Shown in pieces: positions 16,130 through 23,430 of a stretch of DNA of 64,000 nt. The stretch spans positions 8,530-72,529 of the forward strand of contig CBDFHV010000059.1 of the NCBI GenBank assembly GCA_965247705.1, written 5' to 3'. The translations under genes and the position numbers were made by a program. Within the stretch, counting starts at the first letter, position 1. Each line of letters starts with the position of its first letter. Source of the stretch: CBDFHV01 sp965247705. GTDB lineage: Bacteria; Pseudomonadota; Alphaproteobacteria; Rhodospirillales; CAMCUA01. Under the pieces are notes generated by a model that had not been told where the DNA came from, searched no databases, and saw only the letters and a list, made by a program, of their open reading frames with translations.

Positions 16130-17002
16130 CTAGGACCACAGGTGCTCGCGCAGCGCCGGTTGCAGCACCTCGCGCAACTTGTCCATCGCCGCCCGTTCCA
16201 GTTGCCGGACCCGATCCTTCGACAGGCCGATCTCGCGGCCGATGGAATCGAACGTATGTTTGGCCTCGGCGAGATAGCGGCGCTGAATGATCAGGCGCTC
16301 CCGGGGCGGCAGTTTACCCAGGGCCAGGGTCACGATCTCGGTGAAGAACCGGCGCTCGCTGGCCTCGGCGACGTCTTCCTCGGGCGTCGGGGCGGGACTC
16401 GGAATGCTTTCCAACAGGCTGCGTGGGCCGCTTCCCGCGGGCCCCGCGGACACGAGCGTTCGATCCAGGGATTGGTCGCCGCCGCCGGCCATGCGGCGGG
16501 CCAGGGAGCGGACTTCGCTGGCGGTGGTGTCGAACCGCTTCGCCAGCTTGCCGATGAGGTCGTCGCTCAGCCCCTCGGCCCCATCCAGAAACTCGGCCGT
16601 CATCCGCCGCAGACGTAGAAACAGCGCTTTCTGGGCATTGGTCGTGCCGACGCGGACCACGGACCAGGAGCGCACCACATGGTCCTGGATCGATGCCCTG
16701 ATCCACCACGCCGCGTAAGTCGACAGACGCACGCCCTTTTCCGGGTTGAATTTTTGCACCGCATGAATGAGGCCGAGCGTTCCCTGCTGGATCAGGTCGC
16801 TCATGGGCAATCCCGATCCGCGATAGCCGCGCGCCACCTTAATGACGACTCGCATGTGGCTGAGAATCAGGCGCCCCGCCGCCTCGAAGTCGCCGGCACC
16901 CGCCTTGCGCGCCAGACGCAACTCCTCGTCCCGTTTCAGGAACGGCTGTCGGGCCGCAATTCTGACAAGTCGGGTTGCGGGGTTGGTGAGATCGCGTCCC
17001 AT
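16130..17002 (-). CDS. rpoH: RNA polymerase sigma-32-type factor (RpoH family)
   Basis: 290 aa. Region 1.2 begins FLKRDEELRLARKAGAGDFE. Region 2 shows LILSHMRVVIKVARGYRGSG, PMSDLIQQGTLGLIHAVQKF and LSTYAAWWIRASIQDHVVRS. The RpoH-box-like QKALFLRLRRMT marks this as a sigma-32 rather than a sigma-70. Region 4 is LGKLPPRERLIIQRRYLAEA followed by DRVRQLERAAMDKLRE. A Gly/Pro/Ser-rich linker (about 185-215) is longer than usual. Alphaproteobacteria often carry two rpoH genes for heat and oxidative stress, and this could be either. The start MGRDLTNP is chosen; an upstream in-frame start would add basic low-complexity residues. Confidence 0.87.
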   Translation of the reverse strand: MGRDLTNPATRLVRIAARQPFLKRDEELRLARKAGAGDFEAAGRLILSHMRVVIKVARGYRGSGLPMSDLIQQGTLGLIHAVQKFNPEKGVRLSTYAAWWIRASIQDHVVRSWSVVRVGTTNAQKALFLRLRRMTAEFLDGAEGLSDDLIGKLAKRFDTTASEVRSLARRMAGGGDQSLDRTLVSAGPAGSGPRSLLESIPSPAPTPEEDVAEASERRFFTEIVTLALGKLPPRERLIIQRRYLAEAKHTFDSIGREIGLSKDRVRQLERAAMDKLREVLQPALREHLWS

Positions 17003-17119
17003 GCTCGTCCGTCGCCGGTTACGAATTCCGTGTCGCGGTGGGGGCTTGCGTCCCCGGTTCCGCTCCACTGGGGCGTTGTAGTATAGTTCGTTCTCCCGTT
17101 GAAGGCCCGAGGAAACGTC

Positions 17120-17764
17120 ATGGCCGTGCGTCGTACCACCGCCGGCCGCCGGGGCCGCCGTCCGGTGCCGGATCCCGCGGAACGCTTGATGACCGCGGCC
17201 CTGGCTTTAGCCGCGGCCCGTGGCTGGCGGGATTTGTCCCTGGCCGAGATCGCCGACGAGGCCGGCCTCTCCCCCATGGAGGCCTGGCAGGCCTTTCCCA
17301 CCAAGTCGGCCATCCTTGTGGCCCTGATTGCCAAGATCGAATCGGCGGTGCTCGCCGGCGGCGCGGCAGCCGCCGACGAGTCGGCCCGGGACCGGCTGTT
17401 CGATCTGATCATGCGCTGCTTCGACGGACTGCAGGAACACCGGGCCGCGGTCGCCAACATCGCCTGGGACTGTCGCGCCGATCCGGCGACGGTTCTCATT
17501 CTGGCCCCACGCGTCCTCTGCTCCCTGGCCCTCGTCTTGGAAATGGCCGGTCTGTCGTCGGTCGGCCTTCGCGGCATTGCCCGGGTCAACGGCCTCGGCC
17601 TCGTTTTCGCCCAGGCTGTCCGAACCTGGCTGGGAGACGACAGCGCCGACATGGCAAAGACCATGGCGGCGCTGGATCTTGCCTTGCGCCGGGCCGAACA
17701 GGTGGCCCGAATGGCCGGAGATGCGCCGTGGCGACGGGCTTCGGAGGAGGCCGGCGAGGCCTGA
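17120..17764 (+). CDS. TetR/AcrR family transcriptional regulator
   Basis: 214 aa. The N-terminal helix-turn-helix is seen as AERLMTAALALAAARGWRDL followed by SLAEIADEAGLSPMEAWQAF and PTKSAILVALIAKIES. The C-terminal ligand domain is Ala/Leu-rich and not assignable. A basic tail at the N-terminus (RRTTAGRRGRRP) may add DNA contacts. The ATG at 17120 has GAGGAAA upstream. The gene ends nine bases before the first palindrome of the phasin promoter, so it could control phaP, although phasin genes are classically regulated by PhaR, which is not a TetR protein. Confidence 0.82.
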   Translation: MAVRRTTAGRRGRRPVPDPAERLMTAALALAAARGWRDLSLAEIADEAGLSPMEAWQAFPTKSAILVALIAKIESAVLAGGAAAADESARDRLFDLIMRCFDGLQEHRAAVANIAWDCRADPATVLILAPRVLCSLALVLEMAGLSSVGLRGIARVNGLGLVFAQAVRTWLGDDSADMAKTMAALDLALRRAEQVARMAGDAPWRRASEEAGEA

Positions 17765-17773
17765 TTCCGAGAT

Positions 17774-17841
17774 TTGTGCACTGCACAATTATTCTTGACA
17801 CATCCATAATTTTAGCTATAAATTGCGTTGTGCAATGCAAA
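17774..17841 (+). promoter_or_regulatory. Phasin promoter flanked by two TGCA-N-TGCA palindromes
   Basis: A near-consensus promoter has TTGACA at 17795-17800, a 16-bp spacer and TATAAA at 17817-17822. Upstream is a perfect 15-bp palindrome TTGTGCACTGCACAA (17774-17788). Overlapping the likely start region is a second, partial copy TTGTGCAATGCAAA (17828-17841) with the same TGCA-N-TGCA core. Two copies bracketing a strong promoter suggest a repressor binding both sides. TGC/GCA-type dyads are known sites of the PHB-responsive repressor PhaR, so PhaR is the first candidate. Confidence 0.75.
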
Positions 17842-17885
17842 TCGACCAGTCCCCTCTCAGGGGGCCCTCTAAAGGAGCGCGTGTT

Positions 17886-18365
17886 ATGACCAAGAATGCA
17901 ACAACGACGCCGGTGGAGGACGTAGCGCGCTTGTGGGCGATGTTCGATCCGGCGAAATTCTTCAAGACGTTTGGCGATCTGGGCAATGGGTTCGGCCTGC
18001 CGGGCTACGATCCCAAGGCGCTGATGGAAACCCAGCGACTGTCCGTGGAGACCTGGGCCAAGGCCCAAAAACAGGCCATGGACGGTATGCAGGCGTTAGC
18101 GCGCCGCCAGTCGGAATTGGTTCGCGACGGCATGAAGGACATGAGCGTGGCGATGACGGCCGTCACCAAGGCCGGCTCGCCCAGCGAAGCCGCGCAGTTC
18201 CAGAACGAGTTCGCGAAAACGGCCTTCGAGCGGTTCGTCGAAGGCAGCCGCGAAATGAACGAGTTGGCCGTCAAGGCGAATACCGAGGCTTTGTCCCTGC
18301 TCACGGCCCGCACCGTCGCGGCCATGGACGAGATGAAGACGATGGCCGAGAAACCGGCCGCCTGA
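17886..18365 (+). CDS. phaP: Phasin (PHB granule-associated protein)
   Basis: 159 aa. Phasin-family protein: short, Ala/Met/Lys-rich, fully helical, no signal. Typical stretches are FKTFGDLGNGFGLPGYDPKA, TWAKAQKQAMDGMQALARRQ and FERFVEGSREMNELAVKANT. Phasins coat polyhydroxybutyrate granules and set their number and size. An AAAGGAG ribosome-binding site precedes the ATG. Strong -35/-10 boxes, flanking palindromes and a good terminator indicate a highly expressed, tightly regulated single gene. Presence of the gene implies PHB storage, though no synthase gene is in the window. Confidence 0.9.
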   Translation: MTKNATTTPVEDVARLWAMFDPAKFFKTFGDLGNGFGLPGYDPKALMETQRLSVETWAKAQKQAMDGMQALARRQSELVRDGMKDMSVAMTAVTKAGSPSEAAQFQNEFAKTAFERFVEGSREMNELAVKANTEALSLLTARTVAAMDEMKTMAEKPAA

Positions 18366-18405
18366 CACGGTTCCACCTATCCGACGGGTCCGTCCCGTCG
18401 CCGGC

Positions 18406-18432
18406 AAGCCGCCCTTCGAGGCGGCTTTTTTC
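18406..18432 (+). terminator. Rho-independent terminator of the phasin gene
   Basis: Stem AAGCCGCC/GGCGGCTT with a short CTTCGA-type loop, followed at once by a run of T residues (CTTTTTTCTT). It lies 41 bases after the phasin stop and before csaA. Confidence 0.92.
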
Positions 18433-18496
18433 TTGCGGTGGGCGGCTGCCCTCGCCTATGCCGGGCCCAGTCGGGCCACGGCAAAAGGGGGCGGCA

Positions 18497-18832
18497 ATGA
18501 CCATTTCCTACGACGACTTCCAGAAGGTGGACATCCGGGTGGGCACCATCGTCCGGGCGGAGCCCTTTCCCGAGGCCCGCAAGCCCGCCTTCAAGCTGTG
18601 GATCGATTTCGGCCCCGAGGTGGGCCAACGGAAAAGCTCCGCCCAGATTGTCGAGCGATACGACCTTGAGAGTCTGGTCGGCCAGCAAGTGGCGGCGGTC
18701 GTCAATTTCGCTCCCAAGCAGATCGGCCCCGTCATGTCGGAATGCCTGGTCCTTGGATTTCCCGACGGCGAAGGGGCCGTCGTGATGATCAGGCCTTCGC
18801 TGCCGGTCCCCGACGGCGGGCGGCTGTTCTGA
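18497..18832 (+). CDS. csaA: tRNA-binding domain protein, CsaA type
   Basis: 111 aa. A stand-alone OB-fold tRNA-binding domain: FQKVDIRVGTIVRAEPFPEA, KPAFKLWIDFGPEVGQRKSS, YDLESLVGQQVAAVVNFAPK and GPVMSECLVLGFPDG. CsaA was described in Bacillus as a secretion-related chaperone. It dimerises and resembles the tRNA-binding domain of Met- and Phe-tRNA synthetases. The start was set at MTISYDDFQKVD, where family members begin. The methyltransferase gene follows with one base between stop and start. Confidence 0.92.
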   Translation: MTISYDDFQKVDIRVGTIVRAEPFPEARKPAFKLWIDFGPEVGQRKSSAQIVERYDLESLVGQQVAAVVNFAPKQIGPVMSECLVLGFPDGEGAVVMIRPSLPVPDGGRLF

Positions 18833-18833
18833 C

Positions 18834-19532
18834 ATGGGCCCACCCACCATCGATGAGATCGCCGCGGCGGCGGCCCACGACCGGACCCTGGCGCCGCCGG
18901 TCCTCAAGGCGAAGCATGTGCGCCAATTCGATGCCCAGGTATGGAACCCGGCCCGTTGCACGGCGGCCATGTCGTATCTGGAGCTGGGCTGTGGGACCGG
19001 CCTGTTCCTCGCTTACCTCCTGTCGAAGGGGGTCCGGCGCATGATCGGCATCGATCGCGAGCCCCTGGTTCTCGACCAAACGCTGCCGGCCGTGGCGACC
19101 CACATGCGGGTGGCGGAGGTCGATGCCTTCCTCGCCGATCCGCCCGCCGAGCCCGTCGACCGAATCGTCATGCTGGACGTCCTCGAGCATTTCACGCCGC
19201 AGACCGGGGTCGCGCTGCTGGCAGCACTGCGCCGGCGCCTGGCGCCGGGCGGCAAGGTCGTGGTGCGCGTGCCCAACGCTTCGTCGCCGTGGGGCCTGCG
19301 TCACCAGTTCGGGGATCTCACCCACCGGGCGACCTATACCCCCGACAGTCTTCGCCAGGCCGCCGTCGCCGCCGGCTACGCGCCGCCCCTGTGTCTGCCC
19401 GTGCGGCGTCATCGGGGCCTTCGGGCCTGGTTGCACGTGGCGGTGGAAAAGATGGCGCGCCTGGCCTTCGACGAGGTGCCTGTCATCTGGACCGCGACTT
19501 TCGTCGCCGTCCTGGAACCTCGGAAGAGTTAA
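18834..19532 (+). CDS. Class I SAM-dependent methyltransferase
   Basis: 232 aa. The SAM-binding motif I is MSYLELGCGTGLFLAYLL, the acidic motif II end is IGIDREPLVLDQ, and the post-motif is VDRIVMLDVLEHFTPQTG followed by GGKVVVRVPNASSPWGLRHQ and FGDLTHRATYTPDSLRQAA. The HEF-type stretch after motif II and the FGDLTH segment match methyltransferases that act on small molecules or lipid-linked glycans, but the substrate cannot be told. It is almost fused to csaA by position, suggesting one transcript. The inverted repeat at 19550-19630 lies 18 bases after its stop. Confidence 0.8.
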   Translation: MGPPTIDEIAAAAAHDRTLAPPVLKAKHVRQFDAQVWNPARCTAAMSYLELGCGTGLFLAYLLSKGVRRMIGIDREPLVLDQTLPAVATHMRVAEVDAFLADPPAEPVDRIVMLDVLEHFTPQTGVALLAALRRRLAPGGKVVVRVPNASSPWGLRHQFGDLTHRATYTPDSLRQAAVAAGYAPPLCLPVRRHRGLRAWLHVAVEKMARLAFDEVPVIWTATFVAVLEPRKS

Positions 19533-19549
19533 GGTATGTCATGGTTTGG

Positions 19550-19630
19550 CGGGACCAGCCCGCTCCCCCTCCCGGCCACCCATAGCGTACGATCCCGTGG
19601 GTGGCCGGGAGGGGGAGCGGGCTGGTCCCG
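19550..19630. repeat. Perfect 33-bp inverted repeat (15-nt loop) between convergent genes
   Basis: Arms 19550-19582 and 19598-19630 are exact reverse complements (33 of 33), starting CGGGACCAGCCCGCTCCCCC. The 15-base loop is TAGCGTACGATCCCG. The hairpin is very GC-rich and lacks a U-tract. It lies between the 3' ends of the methyltransferase (+) and the histidine kinase (-), so it may end transcription from both sides. Its length and perfection also suit a REP/MITE-like mobile hairpin. Confidence 0.95.
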
Positions 19631-19653
19631 ATCTCGCGCCAGCGGAAAATGGC

Positions 19654-20970
19654 CTAGACCGGGACCCGCACCCGGGCCCGCAGGCCGCCGAGGGGGGAAT
19701 CGGACAATTCCACGTCGCCGCCGTGGCCACGGGCCACGTCCCGGGCGATGGTGAGGCCCAGGCCGACGCCGCCGGTGCCGACATTGCGGGAGCCTTCGAC
19801 GCGGAAAAACGGTTTAAACACGTCCTCCCGGCGATCCTCCGCGATGCCGGGGCCGTCATCGTCGATGGTGATCTCCACCGCGTCGCCGCGCCGGCCAACC
19901 CGCACCGCCACGTGATCCCCATGGCGCGCCGCGTTCTCGATCAGGTTCGTGACACAGCGCCGGAAGGCATCGGGCCGCACGGGGACGGCGAGCGTCTCTT
20001 CGCAGTGAAGGTCGATGCCGTTGCCGTCGCGACGGGTTCTGCTCACCACGTCGAAGAGCATTGAGGCCAGTTCGACGGGTTGCGGCGCTTCCGTGCCCTC
20101 GCCCCGGGCGAAGGCCAGGTAGCCTTCCAACATGCGTTCCATTTCGGCCACGTCCTGGGACAATTCCTCCACGTCGCCGTCGCCGCCCAGGGCCAACTGA
20201 AGCTTCATGCGGGTCAATGGGGTTCGCAGGTCGTGGGAAACGCCGGCCAGCATCTCCGTGCGCTGCTGAATCTGGCGCTGGATGCGATCGCGCATGGCCA
20301 GATAGGCGGTCGTCGCCTGACGCACCTCCTGCGCCCCTTCCGGCTTTAGCCGCGGCGCATCGCGTCCCTTGCCCAGTTCATCGGCGGCCAGGGCCAGGCG
20401 CCGGATGGGCTTGACCTGGTTGCGCATGAACACGGTGGCCAAGCCGAACAGGATCATCGAAGTCCCGACCATCCACATTACGAAGATGTAGGTGGTGGAA
20501 CTGAACAGCCGCTTTCGGGTGGTGATCACTTCCAGGACACCGTCCGTGAGCTGGACCTGAATTCTGAGATCGCGGGCCAGGGATCGGGTGTCCAGGCGGT
20601 AGGGTCGGGCGACGAAATCGGCCATGGCCTTGTCGACGACCGCCTCCAGGACGCCGTTATCCTCGGACGGCGTGTTGGGGAGGATCGCGCCTTCCTCGAA
20701 CCGCGCCCGGATCTGCATGTGATGATCGGCGATCTGGAAGGCTCGGGCATGGCCTTCGGGGGTCGGGTCCTCCCGCATGACCTCGATAACCACTGCGATG
20801 TCGCCGGCCAGCCCCCGGGCCAGGCTCAGACTCACTTTGTCCCAGTGGCTCTCGTAGAAGATGAAGGCCGAGACCACCTGCAGCAACACCAGGGGCATCA
20901 CGACGATCATCAGGGATCGCCCGAGGAGGCTCTTGGGCAAAACCCGCTTGATCAAGGCATCCCCGATCAT
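19654..20970 (-). CDS. EnvZ-like sensor histidine kinase
   Basis: 438 aa. Membrane segments at about residues 20-40 (LMIVVMPLVLLQVVSAFIFY) and 160-180 (TTYIFVMWMVGTSMILFGLA) enclose a ~115-residue periplasmic sensor. A HAMP linker follows (MRNQVKPIRRLALAADELGK), then the dimerisation domain with the phospho-accepting His in MLAGVSHDLRTPLTRMKLQL. The ATPase domain has N box NLIENAARHGD, G1 DDDGPGIAEDRREDVFKPFF and G2 GTGGVGLGLTIARDVARGHG. Overall layout is EnvZ-like, and the partner OmpR-like regulator lies upstream on the same strand. A MITE-like repeat sits between the two, ending about 27 bases before this ATG. The signal sensed is unknown. Confidence 0.92.
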   Translation of the reverse strand: MIGDALIKRVLPKSLLGRSLMIVVMPLVLLQVVSAFIFYESHWDKVSLSLARGLAGDIAVVIEVMREDPTPEGHARAFQIADHHMQIRARFEEGAILPNTPSEDNGVLEAVVDKAMADFVARPYRLDTRSLARDLRIQVQLTDGVLEVITTRKRLFSSTTYIFVMWMVGTSMILFGLATVFMRNQVKPIRRLALAADELGKGRDAPRLKPEGAQEVRQATTAYLAMRDRIQRQIQQRTEMLAGVSHDLRTPLTRMKLQLALGGDGDVEELSQDVAEMERMLEGYLAFARGEGTEAPQPVELASMLFDVVSRTRRDGNGIDLHCEETLAVPVRPDAFRRCVTNLIENAARHGDHVAVRVGRRGDAVEITIDDDGPGIAEDRREDVFKPFFRVEGSRNVGTGGVGLGLTIARDVARGHGGDVELSDSPLGGLRARVRVPV

Positions 20971-20995
20971 GATTCCGGCTCCCGACTTTTCCGAC

Positions 20996-21092
20996 TAGTG
21001 TTGCGATTCTAACATTTGGTTCCTGAGCCCGGGGGTGAAGGTCGCAGTTTGCGTAGATTTAATGGGAACGAAATGTCTCGATCGGAACACTA
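20996..21092. mobile_element. MITE-like element with IS630-type ends between response regulator and kinase genes
   Basis: The ends form an imperfect ~31-bp inverted repeat (25 of 31 positions): left GACTAGTGTTGCGATTCTAA from 20993, right, read inward from 21095, GACTAGTGTTCCGATCGAGA. Both ends lie in CTAG, so a TA duplication flanks about 93 bp of non-coding DNA. The right end matches the left end of the IS630-family element at 62978 (27 of 33 positions, both beginning ACTAGTGTTCCG and both reaching TTCCCAT). It is too short to encode a transposase, so it would be moved in trans by a related IS630 element. Confidence 0.85.
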
Positions 21093-21773
21093 GTCCGGAT
21101 GAAGAACGTAGCCGCGGCCGCGCACGGTCTGAAGATAACGCGGCAGGCGCGGGTTCGGTTCGATCTTGCGGCGCAGGCGGGTGACCTGCACATCGACGGC
21201 CCGCTCGCCCCCGCCGGCGCCGGTCCGCTCGATCAGCTCGTCCCGGTCCAGCACGAGGCCCGGGCGCTCGGCCAGGGCCCGCAGCAGGGCCACCTCCACC
21301 GACGTCAAGCGAATGTGGGCGCTTCCCTTTCGCAGTTCACCCCGTTCCGGATCGAAGGAGACATCGCCGAGGCGGATCTGGATGGGGGCCGACTCCTCGG
21401 CGGGCACCCGTCTTAGAATGCCGCGAATTCGCAGGAGCAGCTCCCGAGGCTCGAACGGTTTTACCAGATAGTCGTCGGCCCCGGCTTCAAGGCCGGAAAT
21501 GCGGTCCTCTGCTTCGCCCATGGCGGTCAGCATCAGGATTGGCACGGTGCCCTTGCGCCGCAAACTGCTCGCCAGGTCGAGGCCGCTTTCTCCAGGCATC
21601 ATCAGGTCCAGCACGATCAAGTCGAAGGCGAAGCGGGCCAGTTGATCGCGGGCGTCCACGGCATCCTTCGCGGAGGAGACAACTAATTGGTTCTCGCTCA
21701 GATACGCGCGCAGAAGCTCCCGAAGCCGGGTGTCGTCGTCCACCACCAGGATGTGGGGGAGGGACTCCTCCAT
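21090..21773 (-). CDS. OmpR-family response regulator
   Basis: 227 aa. The receiver domain has the acidic pair in ILVVDDDTRLRELLRAYL, the phosphorylated Asp in FDLIVLDLMMPGESGLDLAS, the Thr in PILMLTAMGEAEDRISGLEA, and the Lys in GADDYLVKPFEPRELLLRI. The winged-helix DNA-binding domain follows from about residue 130 (LTSVEVALLRALAERPGLVL, then RAVDVQVTRLRRKIEPNPRL and YLQTVRGRGYVL). The start MEESLPHILVVDDD is preferred over a Met 15 residues earlier. Its TAG stop lies inside the CTAG junction of the MITE-like insertion, so the last residue or two may have been altered by that insertion. It forms a two-component pair with the downstream kinase. Confidence 0.92.
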   Translation of the reverse strand: MEESLPHILVVDDDTRLRELLRAYLSENQLVVSSAKDAVDARDQLARFAFDLIVLDLMMPGESGLDLASSLRRKGTVPILMLTAMGEAEDRISGLEAGADDYLVKPFEPRELLLRIRGILRRVPAEESAPIQIRLGDVSFDPERGELRKGSAHIRLTSVEVALLRALAERPGLVLDRDELIERTGAGGGERAVDVQVTRLRRKIEPNPRLPRYLQTVRGRGYVLHPD

Positions 21774-21866
21774 GCGGTCATCGCCCCGTTCCGGAATGCC
21801 AAGCGTCGATTTTACCACAGGCCGCTCTACCGCAGGCCGTCCAGTATCGACCTTTCGTTCGGTGCG

Positions 21867-22364
21867 TCACTCGCTGTCCGAATTGGAGTCCCTGAACCGG
21901 CCGCGGTCGTCGTCGTTGACGATGCCCCGCATGATGGCGCGAAAGCCGGCCACCGCCTCGGCGCCGGCCGCCTCGTAGGCCCGCGCGATGCGGCGGCATT
22001 GGGTCTGGGTCAGCAGCGTTTCCAGTTCCCGGCCCGTCGCGGTGAGGTAGAGCCGGCGCCGCCGACGGTCGTGCTGGTCGACGTCCTGGCGAACGAATTC
22101 CTCGTCGATCAATTGGCCAAGCACCCGCGACAGGCTCTGCTTGGTGATCTTCAGGATCTTGAGAAGACCGCTGACGGTCATGCCCGGGTGACGCCCGACG
22201 AAGTAGACAACCCGGTGGTGGGCGCGTCCGAATCCATGGCGAGTCAGGATCGCGTCCGCCTCGCCGGTGAAATCGCGGTAGGCGAAGAACAAGAGCTCAA
22301 TCGCCTGGCGCAAATCCTCCTCGCGCAGGAACAGAGGATTGGCGCGAGGGCGGTGCGGGGACAT
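21867..22364 (-). CDS. MarR family transcriptional regulator
   Basis: 165 aa. Winged helix: GFGRAHHRVVYFVGRHPGMT, then VSGLLKILKITKQSLSRVLG and QLIDEEFVRQDVDQHDRRRR, the wing DRRRRRLYLTATG, and a C-terminal dimerisation helix. MarR proteins repress neighbouring genes until a small aromatic or related ligand binds. It is divergent from the aminotransferase gene; the pairing of a MarR gene with an ilvE-like gene is common in Rhodospirillales. A palindrome in the intergenic gap is the likely operator. Confidence 0.9.
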   Translation of the reverse strand: MSPHRPRANPLFLREEDLRQAIELLFFAYRDFTGEADAILTRHGFGRAHHRVVYFVGRHPGMTVSGLLKILKITKQSLSRVLGQLIDEEFVRQDVDQHDRRRRRLYLTATGRELETLLTQTQCRRIARAYEAAGAEAVAGFRAIMRGIVNDDDRGRFRDSNSDSE

Positions 22365-22386
22365 GACCGATCGGCGACCCGACTGA

Positions 22387-22409
22387 TTTAGTCAGCTATA
22401 TTGACTTAT
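22387..22409. promoter_or_regulatory. Palindromic operator candidate between marR-like and ilvE-like genes
   Basis: AGTCA-N7-TGACT (22390-22406), extendable to TTAGTCA...TGACTTA, in an AT-rich patch 23 bases from the MarR start codon. It fits the size of MarR-family operators and is placed to control both divergent genes. Confidence 0.55.
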
Positions 22410-22504
22410 ATGCCGGGCGGTGCTAGCAATGCAACCCTGTTCTTCAATCGCGAGCAGCCAGCTAGAAATCTTCCCGCCAACCATCAGCCAGGGACACAAC
22501 GGTC

Positions 22505-23407
22505 ATGGCCGAACAGCCCTTTCATGATCGCGACGGAGAGATCTGGTACGACGGCGCCCTGGTCCCGTGGCGCCACGCCAATCTCCACGTGCTGTCCCAT
22601 GGCCTCCATTATGCCTCCTGCGTCTTCGAAGGCGAGCGGGTCTACGGCGGCAAGATATTCAAGCTGACCGAGCATAGCGAGCGCCTGTTCACTTCCGCCC
22701 GCACGCTGGGGTTCGACATCCCCCATACGGTCGCCGACATCGACGCGGCTTGCGTGGAAACCTGCAAAGTCAACGGCATCATCGACGGCTACGTACGGCC
22801 CGTCGCCTGGCGGGGTAGCGAGATGATGGGCGTTTCGGCCCAGGCGAGCAATATCCACGTGTCCATCGCCACCTGGCCCTGGCCGTCCTACTTTTCCCCC
22901 GAGGCCCGCATGAAGGGGATCAAGCTGCAGACGTCGTCCTGGCGGCGTCCGGCCCCCGAGACGGCGCCGGTCCACGCCAAGGCCGCCGGCCTCTACATGA
23001 TCTGCACCATGTCCAAGCACGCCGCCGAGGCGGCCGGCTTCCACGATGCCCTGATGCTCGACTGGCGGGGCCGCGTGTCAGAGGCGACGGGCGCCAACAT
23101 ATTTCTGACTTTCGGCGATACGACCCTGCATACGCCGACGCCGGACTGCTTCCTGGACGGCATTACCCGACGGACGGTGATCGAGCTTGCCCGCCGGCGC
23201 GGCTGGGAGGTGGTGGAGCGCACCGTCATGCCCGACGAAGTGGCCAAGGCCACGGAGATTTTCCTTACCGGCACCGCCGCCGAGGTGACGCCGGTCGGCC
23301 AGATCGACGACCTCACCTTCACCCCGGGCGAGGTCTGCCGCGCCATGATGGAGGACTACGAGCGGGAAGTGGGCAAGGCGCCCGCCGACGCCGCCTCGGC
23401 GGCATAA
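22505..23407 (+). CDS. ilvE: Branched-chain amino acid aminotransferase (class IV)
   Basis: 300 aa. PLP-dependent fold-type IV transaminase that interconverts branched-chain amino acids and their 2-oxo acids. Signs: the N-terminal IWYDGALVPWRHANLHVLSH, GLHYASCVFEGERVYGGKIF, the PLP-binding lysine in ETAPVHAKAAGLYMICTMSK, EATGANIFLTFGDTTLHTPT, CFLDGITRRTVIELARRRGW and EIFLTGTAAEVTPVGQID. Length is typical. D-amino-acid transaminase and aminodeoxychorismate lyase are related, but the GTAAEVTPV stretch and N-terminus favour IlvE. It is divergent from the MarR gene. Confidence 0.9.
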   Translation: MAEQPFHDRDGEIWYDGALVPWRHANLHVLSHGLHYASCVFEGERVYGGKIFKLTEHSERLFTSARTLGFDIPHTVADIDAACVETCKVNGIIDGYVRPVAWRGSEMMGVSAQASNIHVSIATWPWPSYFSPEARMKGIKLQTSSWRRPAPETAPVHAKAAGLYMICTMSKHAAEAAGFHDALMLDWRGRVSEATGANIFLTFGDTTLHTPTPDCFLDGITRRTVIELARRRGWEVVERTVMPDEVAKATEIFLTGTAAEVTPVGQIDDLTFTPGEVCRAMMEDYEREVGKAPADAASAA

Positions 23408-23430
23408 AGGGCAGGCCGCATGGCGCTGGC

